DNA from: Symsagittifera roscoffensis
Lineage: Eukaryota > Xenacoelomorpha > Acoela > Convolutidae
NCBI RefSeq assembly: GCF_963678635.1
Contig: NW_026971149.1
Span: 930,001-994,000, forward strand
Direction: 5' to 3'
Length of the DNA: 64,000 nucleotides
Shown: positions 31,084 to 41,215 of the stretch, in pieces
Layout: the number at the start of each line of letters is the position of its first letter
Numbering within the stretch: position 1 is the first letter of the stretch
Translations under genes and position numbers: made by a program
The notes under the pieces: model-generated
Told to the model about the DNA's origin: nothing
The model's database searches: none
Seen by the model: the letters and a program-made list of their open reading frames with translations, nothing else

Positions 31084-33424
31084 TTTGGAAACTTTCTGAA
31101 AATAAGATAAGCTAAGGCGAGCTATAAAAATGTAAAAATCTGAAATCATTTAGGTAGCTTAAAAATGCTAAGAGTAAGGTATCGAACGCTGATATTGATA
31201 TAACTTTCAAACTGTGGCTTGACTACAATAGCCGAAAATTTCCAGCTAACTAAAACCATTAGAATTCTGGAAACTTTAAATTTCCATTATTAGCTCAACT
31301 CTAGCCATAATTTTTTTCAGAGCAGGTTTCTGAAAGACAAAGTTAGAATTAACACAAGTGGTTTTTACAGCATGAGCTGATTCAAAATAGTAACACTAAC
31401 TGCAAGTAATTCTATTGGTTTGTTTGGAAATTTTTCACGTGATTTAAGGTTTTTTTTCATATTTAGATTTGCAAAAAAATTAATTCGGGCAAAGTATTGA
31501 AAAATTGAATTTATGAAAAATTTCACTTTGTTTCAATTAAACCCAACTTTTCCAAAAAAATTTTCAGAGCAAGCTTACAACCATCTTAGAAAAACTCAAT
31601 TGACAATTTTTTGAATTGGTTGAAATTACAACAAAACTGATCGGAAAGGAATTTTTTTGAGAATTCAACAGAAAAACTAGCCATTTGTGAAATGAACAAA
31701 TGAATTCACAATTTGCGTATTTTTCTCAAAGAGAACAAGATCTACCGCACTTTTTACAATTAACCGCAAAATGCCTAAATTGAAGGTTTATTCTTTTTTT
31801 AAGTAATTTTTGTTGGAGATAATTTAATCAAAGAACATATGATGATATTCGGACCATCTGGGGTACGGTTTTTTTAGAAACTTCGAATGAATTCATTTAT
31901 AATTTTGTTATTTTTTGTCTTTGATTTGGTTTTTTATTTATTCTACTTGTTAACAGCTGTTATTGAAAAAGAGCAATTTAATTAAATCAAATTGGCATTT
32001 AGTTTAAGGATGCAAAAAATTTTAAAAAGTTTCACTGGTGAATAAACAGTTGTCGTCCAGAATAACCGAAAATGTTTTTTTTTTCACTTTCAATCAAAAC
32101 TTTACTTTCTATGTGTAATTTCCAAAGAAGGATTTGAAACAAAAATTTCAACTTAATGTGGGATCATCAACACTGTCAACAATCGTCTCGTGAGTTTTTA
32201 TCTCTTGCTATTCAATAGAGCCTGTTAAAACTGGACATAAATTTGATATAATTCCATCGTTACGATCTAAATTTGACCTAACGTTACAACGAGCGTCTTT
32301 GATGCATATGACTATCAAGAACTTTGCACAACTTAATAGAAAGCCAAAAAAACTTAACAAAACGGTTTCTCCATGGGTTTTATTTGTTGCAAACAATGTA
32401 ATATTTTACTCGAACACTAATTTGCGCAGCATAAAGCTTTCCGTTGGAAAAATGTTCTCAGGGTTCTTTTTGACGGAATACCTATTAGTTTTAAATCTAC
32501 TTTTTCCTGTAAATTCGCAATATAATAATGACGAATTGTTAACATGGTCTACTACTCTGAATCAGAAATTCAATTTCCCTTATCTTCAGTATATTAGTGC
32601 ATTGTGCATTCATGTTGCTTAAAAATCTCAATTTAGTGCATTTGGTTTTTTTTGGAACTAGATATTATCAAAATTTCTATAAAAAGTCAGCAAAATATGG
32701 TTTTAGTGAGCTCATGGTAGGAACCTTCCATTAACAATGCATTTGTGTTTAGAAAGTTTTTCTTGCTTACGTCAATTATTTGGCTCGAAAGAAACTAAAA
32801 TCTTTAAGATATTTTAATTCTCAAAATAGTTTGAAGTTTTTCTGATTATTTTTAGTCCATTTATGGTCTCAATGCTCCATTATTATTGCTTCTGTTTGTA
32901 GTTTTAACTAGTTGCTTATGTCTCAAATTAAAGCCTTTCGCAACAGAAAATCATCAGGAGGTTTCTAAAATTTTCAAGCAAAACTGAACTGTTTAATGAT
33001 TTGTTTAAATTTTTGCACTTGTGTTCAATTTAAGCTTCTTAAGAAATCTTTGTACTTTGCTTGAGCTTCGTAGCAAATGATATAACTTTTTGACTCAAAA
33101 ACTAAATTGCGCTCATAAAGCTTAATAATTACTACGGAATAAATCTGCGTTTTTAAGGACGCCTTTCAATTTTTACCTATTAGCTTTTGTGTTTTTTGTT
33201 TCTTTCACAGCAAAATTTGAAAAGTACAAAAAAAGTTATGTATTTTTTCTTGCGTCAAAATATCTGCCGTGTTCAAGAGTAGCTTTAAGTTCGTTGTTCA
33301 GTTTGGAAAAAAAATTCTTTTGCAAATTATTTCTTAGTGATAGTAATACTGACACCTCAAAAATCAACATGATTGATTTTTACTCGTATTTTAAAGGAAT
33401 GAGAGATTATTTGATATAATTTTA
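31084..33424. repeat. Leader, unit 2
   Basis: Same AT-rich leader, without the unit-1-specific segment. It holds a 107-codon plus-strand frame at 32299-32622 (MTIKNFAQLNRKPKKLNKTV, then FANNVIFYS-type hydrophobic sequence), partly conserved in units 3 (37932-38147), 4' and 5. It also holds a 76-codon frame at 33189-33419, conserved in unit 5 (62065-62289), ending just before block C. Both are weak candidates for exons. Confidence 0.75.
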
Positions 33425-34800
33425 GCTAGCGCAAGTTATTTTAGGTATAGACTTACTGGAGAAAAAACAGTTGTCACCGAAAACAACCCAACCATTTTTT
33501 ATAAGGGTTTCTACACAAGGCTGAGACACTTGTTTGTGAGGTACTCTGCTGCTGCATATTTCCACTCGAGCGAGATTAACATAAAGTCTTGGACGATCGA
33601 GGCTAAGAAGATAAGGGTTTCGATGCCGCCGAGTTGGGATGTACGAGTAGTAAGCAAATTGCTTGAGAGGACTGGGTTCGAGAAAAAGTTCCAATAAATG
33701 ATGACGGCTAAATAATAAAGGAGGAAGGACACCTGGGCTTGATGGCGAAGTAAAGATGCAGCACGAGGAATTATTTGGCGCCCTGTGGACTGGAAGAGGT
33801 GGTGCTACAACATGAGGGATGTAGGCTCGATGCGGTTTGCGCTGTTTCTGTGTTTCATGGAGTATATTCAGCCGAATCCAGTCGATATCATCTGTGTCGA
33901 TTGGCACTCCTAGAGGGGAAATTTCCCAGTGGGGAACAGATTTGAGAATGATTTGAAAAGAGAACATGCAACCGAAGTGATCGAAGGGGAGAGAAAGGAA
34001 GAAGCTCTCAGTGACCCGGAGGAGGACATACACACGGGGGCGACCCCGGCTGAAGAAGCAGTGCTCCAGGACTTGAGTGGCGAAGTATGGGGGATACAGT
34101 GACGCCACCACTGGACTCTCCCCGAAAGAGTCTACAGTTACAGCTAGGGAGTCAACCAATGGACATGAGCATGGTGTTCTTGAGCAATGATAGCGAGGAG
34201 AAGAACACCATTGAGAAAAACAAAACGATGTTCTTGAATACTCTGGATCAAGAAGGATGGCAAAAATCTTGCTGGAGTTCAATCAGAATGTGAAGCGGAG
34301 CAGTGATGTTGAAGATTCAAGAAGGAACTATGGGACACAGTGGTGGCATTCGGAGAGCCTATAAAAATTGGACTGGAGGTGTGGAGGGAGAGAATGTGCC
34401 TAGCAAGATGGTCCATATCGGAAAAAAAAGGCCAAGCAGCGAGCCCAAACTCTACGCAGCTTTAAAGACAGGTTTACTTTGAGAAGGAAAATTAAAAACA
34501 AAATGATTGATAGAGATAAATATATTATCATAGCTAAAAATAATATTTTACCTAAGTCTAGAGAAGGAAAAAAGATGTTTGAGGCAAATAAACAGCGTAG
34601 GCAAGGGTCAGGAGAAGAGGGCCTGGAAAAAGAAACCGCTTCAGGAGTCAAGGCCAAGGAAGAGGAAGCGTGAGATGGAGGAAGGGAGTTCTTCAGCGGA
34701 GGCGGTGTCGGAGACGAAACTGAAGGAGACACCTCCGATGGTTTTAGCAAGATGGAAGACTGCAGCTTAACAAGTCAACTTGACATCTAGGAATCTAGGA
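33395..34800 (+). pseudogene. Coding block C, unit 2
   Basis: Plus-strand block. Its first frame is open from 33395 to 33697 without an early ATG and reads LTGEKTVVTENNPTIFYKGF, YTRLRHLFVRYSAAAYFHSS, and then a Lys/Ser-rich part ending in KLLERTGFEKKFQ and a stop. The absence of a start and the tttag just before it suggest an exon. It is followed by the DLKREHATEVIEGERKEEAL...AEEAVLQDLSGE frame, which in this copy is continuous over the 35-nt segment missing here, then by a 1-nt deletion, and by MSMVFLSNDSEEKNTIEKNK and KFKNKMSDRDKY-type frames. No known family. The antisense 286-codon frame at 33422-34282 looks like a shadow. Confidence 0.5.
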
Positions 34801-36227
34801 GATGACGGCAGATATGGAAGCTGCGCCTGGTCCCGTGACAGAAGGGGACTTTAAGGCACAGAGGGTAAAGTTGAAGAGATGTTCCAAAGGTGTGCAATTA
34901 TGGGAGGTGGATGTCCGCAAGGAATGGGTTTTGAGTGAACACCAGAGCGTCAGGCAACAAATCAACAATGATCACGTGATCAATTGAGAAGGGACTCACG
35001 AGGAACACTACTCGTTCCTGATGGATAGACCTGGATACGATGAGAGAGCTAGAGAATTGTCTAAAGAAGCTGCACCGGTGATTTGCCAGAAAGCGTCGAA
35101 GTTGGGCCAAGCAGCAGAAAGCAGAAGTGAATAAGTTAGAGTTGAGGAGCCAACTAGGGCGAACGTGGGAGAAATTGGTGCTGGAGTACCTCGAAAACTG
35201 CCCAACTGATGGCAGACCCTTTCACCCGGACTGAGCGTCAGTTTTTGTTCACGTGGTGCTTGGCTGGACTTGCAATGGAAGATCTGAACTAATGTGACAA
35301 AGGGAAATTTGGGGACAAAAGCTTGTATGTGTACCGGATGATAATACAGTATGTTGCTTCATGCAGCGTTTGGGTCAACACCAGAGCGTCGGGCAACAAA
35401 TCACAAATGATCCTCTTGGGAAGGTATTCACGAGGAACACTGCTCGTTCCTGGTGGATAGCCCTGGATAAGATGAAAAATCTAAAGATTTGTCTAAAGAA
35501 GCTGGACTGCGGAGTATCCAGAAATAGTCGAAATTGTGCCGAACAGCAAAAAGAAGAGGTAAATAACTTGGAGTTGAGGAGCCAACTAGGGCGAATGTGG
35601 GAGAAATCGCCACTGGAGTACTCCGAAACAAGAAGAGGCCACCCTCATCTGCCCAACCTCTGATGGCGAACATTTTCACTCAGACTGAGCGTCAGTTATA
35701 GTTCACGTGGTGCTTGGCTAAAGTCGCATTGAAAGATCTGAACTCATGTGAGAAAAAGAAGTACGGGGACAAAAGCCTGCATGTGTACCAGATAATGATG
35801 CAATATGTTGCTTCATGCAGCACTTGAGTCAACAGCAGAGCGTCGGGAAACAAATCAAAAATGATCCACTTGAGAAGGGATTCACGAGGAACACTGTTCC
35901 TTGTGGTTAGCCCTGGGTACGATGAAAAATCTAAAGATTTGTCTAAAGAAGCTGGACTGCGGAGTATCCAGAAATAGTCGAAATTGGGTTACGCAGCAGA
36001 AAGCAGAGGTGAATAACTTGGAGTTGAGGAGCCAACGAGGGGCGAATGTGGGAGAAATTGCTGCTGGAGTACTTCGAGAACGAGATGAGGGCACCCTCAT
36101 CTGCCCAACCTCTGATGGCGAACATTTTCACCCAGACTGAGCGTCAGTTTTTGTTCACGTGGTGCTTGGCTGAAAAGGCATTGAAAGATCTGAACTCATG
36201 TGAGAAAATGAAGTACGTTTCTCGTAT
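34801..36227 (+). repeat. T array, unit 2 (~3 copies)
   Basis: Anchors (gagcgtc) near 34,945, 35,389 and 35,838, spacing about 450. The last repeat runs in frame into L3 (36046-36318: LLLEYFENEMRAPSSAQPLM...VWEIGGDLLSRRGISDKF). A 100-codon frame occurs at 35361-35663. This is the shortest complete array that retains a leader and block C in front of it. Confidence 0.9.
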
Positions 36228-36717
36228 TGTTTGGGAAATTGGCGGCGATCTATTGAGTCGTAGAGGCATTTCTGATAAATTCTCTTTTTCGTCTAATAAT
36301 TTTGCAATTTTGCAATGATCTGATTCTAAAATCTATTTTGTTCTAAATCTAAGTTAGTTAAGGTCTTGTTTGAGACTTTTCGTCGCACCAGAGGAGTAGA
36401 GTAATTCCAGAGAAGGTACACCGTTTGTTCATCTTGCTATCTTATTTTCGGCCGGCTAGAATCGTGCAACATCTTAGTCTAATACCGATCTTAATCTTAC
36501 TCTCATATCTCCTAGTCTCAAAAGATCTGGTGTATACTGGTTTATGCGAGTTAGTTTCCAGAAAGAGAACAACTGTATTCTAAGTTTAATTCAAACTGCT
36601 CTGTTGCTGAAACTAAATGTTAGAGATGGAATACTATTGGTTAGTCTAGGAATATTTTACAGAAATAGATAATTATTTTTATAACCATTATTCAACTCTA
36701 GTTTAGAACTAGTTCCA
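36228..36717. repeat. Segment L3, LTR-like
   Basis: Third copy of L. It carries a distinct sequence variant in the middle (cgtttgttcatcttgctatc and ttttcggccggctagaatcg) in place of the cgtctgctcgtcacgctatc / ttaggccggatagattcg of L2 and L4. The same variant reappears in half of L5. Confidence 0.85.
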
Positions 36718-39064
36718 ATTGGAAACTTTCATAAAAAAAGATTAGCTAAGGCGAGCTATAAAAATGTAAAAATCTGAAACCATTTAGGTAGCTTAAAAAT
36801 GCTAAGAGTAAGGTATCGAACGCTGATATTGATATAACTTTCAAACTGTAGCTTGACTCCAATAGCCGAAATTTTCCAGCTAACTAAGACCATTAGAATT
36901 CTGGAAACTTTTACTTTCCATTATTAGCTCAATTCTAACCATAATTTTTCTCAGACCTGGTTTTTGAAAGACAAAGTTAGAATTAACACATGTGGTTTTT
37001 ACAGCATGAGCTGATTCAAAATAGTAATACTAACTGCAAGCAACTCTATTGGTTTATTTGGAAATTTTTCACGTTATTTCAAATTGTTTTTTCATATTTA
37101 GATTTGCAAAAAATTAATTTGGGCAAAGTATTGAAAATTTGAAATTATGAAAAATTTCACTTTGTTTCATTTAAATCCAACTTTTCCAAAAAAAATTTTC
37201 AGAGCAAGCTTACAACCATCTTAGAAAATCTCAATTGAAAATATTTTGAATTGGTTGAAATTACAACAAAACTGCTCGGAAAGGAATTTTTTTGAGAAAA
37301 CAACAGAAAAATTATCCATTTTTGAAATGATCAAATGAATTCACAATTTGCGTATTTTTCTCAAAGAGAACAAGATCTACCACACTTTTTACAATTAACC
37401 GCAAAATATCTAAATTGAAGGTAAATTCTTTTTTTTGAGTAATTTTTGTTGGAGAAAAGTTAATCAAAGAACATATGATGATATTCGGACCATCTGGGGT
37501 AAGGTTTCTTAGAAACTTCGAATGAATTCATTTATAATTTTGTTATTTTTTGTCTTTGGTTTTGTTTTTTATTTATTCTACTTGTTACCAGCTGTTATTG
37601 AAAAAAAAACAAATAAAAATAAATCAAATTGGCATTTAAACTAAGGATGCAAAAAATTTCAAAGAGTTTCACTGGTGAATAAACAGTTGTCGTCCAGAAT
37701 AACCGAAAATTTTTTTTCGCTTTCAATTAAAACTTTACTTTCTATTTATAATTTCCAAAGAACGATTCGAAACAAAATATTCAACTTAATTTTGGATCAT
37801 TAACACTGTCAACAATCATCTCGTGTGTTTTTATCTCTTGCTATTCAATAGAGTCTGTTAAAATTAGACATTAATTTGATATAATTCCATCGTTACGATC
37901 TAAATATGACCTAACGTTACTACGAGCGTCTTTGATGCGTATGACTATCAAGAACTTTGTACAGCTTAATAGAAAGCCGAAAAAATTTAACAAAACGGTT
38001 TCTCCATGGGTTTTATTTGTTGCAAACAATGTAATATTTTACTCGAACACTAATTTGCGCAGCATAAAGCTTTCCTTTGGAAAAATGTTCTCAGGGTTCT
38101 TTTTGACGGCATACCTATTAGTTTTAAAAATCTACTTTTTCCTGTAAATTCGCAATATAATAATGACTCATTGTTAACATGGTTTTCTACTCTGAATCAG
38201 AATTTCAATTTTCCTTATCTTCAGTATATTAGTGCATTGTGCATTCATGTTGCTTAAAAATCTCAATTTAGTGCATTTGGTTTTTTTGGAACTAGATATT
38301 ATCAAAATTTCTATAAAAAGTCAGCAAAATATGGTTTTAGTGAGCTCATGGTAGGAGCCTTCCATTAACAATATGTTTGTGTTTAGATTATTTTTCTTGC
38401 TTATGTCAATTATTTGGCTCGAAAGAAACTTAAAATCTTTAAAGTATTGTAATTCTCAAAATAGTTTGAAGTTTTTCTGATTATTTTTAGTCCATTTATG
38501 GTCTCAATGCTCCATTATTATTGCTTTTGTTTGTAGATTTAACTTGTTGCTTATGTCTCAAATTAAGGCCTCATGGTTTTGCAACAGAAAATCATCAGGA
38601 GGTTTCTAAAATTTTCAAGCAAAACTGAACTGTTTGATGATTTGTTTAAATTTTTGCACTTGTTTTCAGTTTAAGCGTCTCAAAAAATCTTTGTACTTTG
38701 CTTGAGCTTCGTAGCAAATGATATAACTTTTTGACTCAAAAACTAAATTGCGCTCATAAAGCTTAATAATTACTAAGGAATAAATCTGCGTTTTTAAGGA
38801 CGCCTTTCAATTTTTACCTATTAGCTTTTGTGATTTTTGTTTCTTCACATCAGTAATTGAAAAGTACAAAAAAAGTTCTGTTTTTTTTTCTTGCGTCGAA
38901 ATATCTGCCGTGTTCAAGAGTAGCTTTAAGTTCGTTGTTCAGTTTGGAAAAAAAATTGTTTTTGCAAATTATTTCTTAGTGATAGTAATCCTGACACCTG
39001 AAAAATCAACATGATTGATTTTTACTCGTATTTTAAAGGAATGAGAGATTATTTGATATAATTG
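36718..39064. repeat. Leader, unit 3
   Basis: AT-rich leader colinear with unit 2 over its full length. The 71-codon frame at 37932-38147 is the equivalent of 32299-32622. Nothing else supportable. Confidence 0.8.
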
Positions 39065-40369
39065 TAGCTAGCGCAAATTATCTTAGTTATAGACTTACTG
39101 GTGAAAAAACAGTTGTCACCGAAAACAACTTAACAATTTTTTACAAGGGTTTCTACACAAGGCTGGGACACTTGTTTTTGAGGTACTCTGCTGCTGCATA
39201 TTTCCACTCGAGCGAGATTAAGATAAAGTCTTGGACGACCGAGTCTAAGAAGATAAGGGTTTCGATGCCGCCGAGTTGGGATGAACGAGTAGTAAGCAAA
39301 GTGCTTGAGAGGGCTGGGTTCGAGAAAAAGTTCCAATAAATGATGACGGCTAAATAAGAGTGGAGGAAGGACAACTGAGCTTGATGGCGAAGTCAAGATG
39401 CAGCGCGAGGAATAATTTGGCGCCCCGTGGACTGGAAGAGGTGGTGCTACAACATGAGGGATGTAGACTCGATGCGGTTTGCGCTGTTTCTGTGCCCCTC
39501 ATGGAGTATATTCAGCCGAACCCAGTCGATATTATCTATGTCGATTGGCACTCTTAGAGTGGAAATTTCCCAGTGGGGAACAGATTTGTGAATGATTTGA
39601 AAAGAGAACATGCAACCGAAGTGATCGAAGGGGAGAGAAAGGAAGAAGCTCTCAGTGACGCGGAGGAGGACATACACTCGGGGGCGACCCCGGCTGAAGA
39701 AGCAGTGCTCCAGGACTTGAGTGGCGAAGTATGGGGGATACAGCGACGCCACCACTGGAATGTCCACGAAAGAATCTACAGTTACAGCTTGGGATTCAAC
39801 CAATGGACATGAGCATGGTGTTCTTGAGCAATTATAGCGAGGAGAAGAACACCATTGAGAAAAAAACGATGTTCTTGAATACTCTGGATCAAGAAGGATG
39901 GCAAAATTTTTGCTGGAGTTTAATCAGAATGTGAAGCGGAACGGTGATGTTGAAGAGTTCAAGAAGGAACTATAGGACACAGTGGTGGCATTCGGAGAGC
40001 CTATTGAAATTGGACTGGAGGTGGGGAGGGAGAGAATGTGCCTAGCAAGATGGTCCATATCGGAGAAAAGAGGACAAACAGCGAACCCAAACTCAACGCA
40101 GCTTTAAAGACAGGTTTACTCTGAGAAGGAAATTTAAGAACAAAATGAGTGATAGAGATAAATATATTATTATAGCTAAAAATAATATTTTACCTAAGTC
40201 TAGAGAAGGAAAAAATATGTTTGAGGCAAATAAACAGCGTAGGAAAGGGTCAGGAGAAGAGGGCATGGAAAAACTAGCCGCTTCAGTGATGATCGTATCT
40301 ACAGCCCCGAACAAGGAGTCAAGGTCAAGGAAGAGGAAGCGAGAGATGGAGAAAGGGAGTGCTTCAGCG
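39065..40369 (+). pseudogene. Coding block C, unit 3 (5' part, split by the insertion)
   Basis: Same order as unit 2: an ATG-less open frame (VTENNLTIFYKGFYTRLGHL, then FLRYSAAAYFHSSEIKI), the DDGQ-region (degraded), and NDLKREHATEVIEGERKEEA...VLQDLSGE, with the same 1-nt deletion and the same 35-nt absence as unit 2, which groups units 2 and 3. The MSDRDKYIIIAKNNILPKSR frame starts at 40145 and is cut by the non-LTR retrotransposon after residue 75. The rest of the block resumes at 44438 (SSSAEAVSEAKLKET) to about 44553. Confidence 0.5.
40358..40369 (+). repeat. Target-site duplication, left copy
   Basis: agtgcttcagcg here and agttcttcagcg at 44438-44449 flank the non-LTR element, with one mismatch in 12. 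The uninterrupted sequence of other units (for example 54093-54104, 63610-63621) has agttcttcagcg once, confirming the empty site. Confidence 0.9.
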
Positions 40370-40567
40370 CTTTTCGAGGTGTACTCCCTTCGATTGGGGA
40401 AAAGCGCTGCAAACAAAAACGTACACCAGGGGAGTGTGGGAAGGAACGACTTACCCAGCCAAGGCAAAGAAGTCAGACACCCCCCCTCCTATCAAACACC
40501 ACGGGGACCAGCCGACTCCAGTGGGAAAACAAAGGCGATCAATGGTTCTCGTACGAGCACCATTCTC

Positions 40568-41140
40568 ATGTCTGGCGGGTTTTTGGCAGCTGGACCGGGT
40601 AAACCTGCATACTGGGTCCAGCTTTTGTTGAGGGCAGGAGACGTGGAACGAAACCCAGGTCCTGAAACATACGTATGTCCGATCTGTGGGAAGGAAATCA
40701 AGGATAGGCGGCAGATAAGCGTGTGGTGTCATTTAGGGGGGTATGTCCACATGAAATGCACAAGCTTGCGGAGTATCAAGGGATACTCAGATGAGTTTGT
40801 ATGCGACCGGTGCTCCTGGTGTAAAGGAGAGGGAGGAAAGCGAGAGATAAGGGAAAGAAGACGAACAGAAAAACGGAAACGTAGGGAGAAGGTGCAAAAG
40901 ACCAGAGCAGAAAAAAGGGAAAAGGAAGCAAAGACGAAGGTGAAAGGTAAAGCAACAAGGGTATGGACGTGGAACATACAGGGGGCGAGATTCTCGTTCC
41001 CTAGACGGAATCGTTTTGCAGAAATCCTAAGATGTATAAGCAAGAGTAACGCGGAAGTGGTATTACTGTCCGAACTGAGGGAAAAGGAGGAAGGAATGAA
41101 ATGGATTAAAGCAAAAGACACGGCAAAAGAAGCGGGATAA
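40568..41140 (+). CDS. Non-LTR protein, N-terminal part: 2A-like, PHD finger, start of AP endonuclease
   Basis: The first Met inside the element is at 40568. The frame is open upstream into block C (from 40145), so a fused 331-codon ORF also exists; numbering here follows that ORF. Residues 142-173 are a short leader ending in LLLRAGDVERNPG^P (2A-like core 166-173). Residues 178-223 form a PHD-type finger (C178-x2-C181-x13-C195-x6-H202-x2-C205-x14-C220-x2-C223). A Lys/Arg/Glu-rich linker spans 225-270. The endonuclease opens with VWTWNIQGAR (274-282) and EVVLLSELR with the catalytic Glu310. The frame ends at residue 331, in the middle of the endonuclease, by frameshift. Confidence 0.85.
   Translation: MSGGFLAAGPGKPAYWVQLLLRAGDVERNPGPETYVCPICGKEIKDRRQISVWCHLGGYVHMKCTSLRSIKGYSDEFVCDRCSWCKGEGGKREIRERRRTEKRKRREKVQKTRAEKREKEAKTKVKGKATRVWTWNIQGARFSFPRRNRFAEILRCISKSNAEVVLLSELREKEEGMKWIKAKDTAKEAG
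40640..40663 (+). other. 2A-like ribosome-skipping motif DVERNPG^P
   Basis: Codons at 40640-40663 read DVERNPGP, preceded by YWVQLLLRAG. This matches the D(V/I)ExNPGP consensus of 2A peptides, at which the ribosome skips the last Gly-Pro bond. Expected products are a ~31-residue leader (from Met 40568) and the downstream protein starting at Pro. 2A-like sequences near the N-terminus of non-LTR proteins are known in trypanosomes and several invertebrates; in sea urchin some act as signal sequences. Activity here is inferred. Confidence 0.92.
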
Positions 41141-41215
41141 CACTCCCAGACGAATGGGCGCTAGATTGGAGAGACCAAGGATGCAAGAGGACATGCGGGA
41201 CAGGAGTTCGGCAGT
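41090..41215 (+). pseudogene. Frameshifted middle of the endonuclease
   Basis: The endonuclease is read in three registers in turn: frame of 40568-41140, then from about 41137 a third frame (ITLPDEWALDWRDQGCKRTC, ending in a stop near 41,215), then the frame of 41154-44384. Each change equals the loss of one base (or gain of two). Two frameshifts inside the catalytic domain mean that this copy cannot make a continuous protein by itself, even though RT is intact. Confidence 0.8.

Noticed and set aside
33422..34282. 286-codon minus-strand frame opposite block C, unit 2 (shorter equivalents in units 1, 3, 4 and 5)
   Set aside because: Ser/Phe/Cys-rich composition typical of an antisense shadow. 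The plus strand carries the protein-like and unit-conserved frames.
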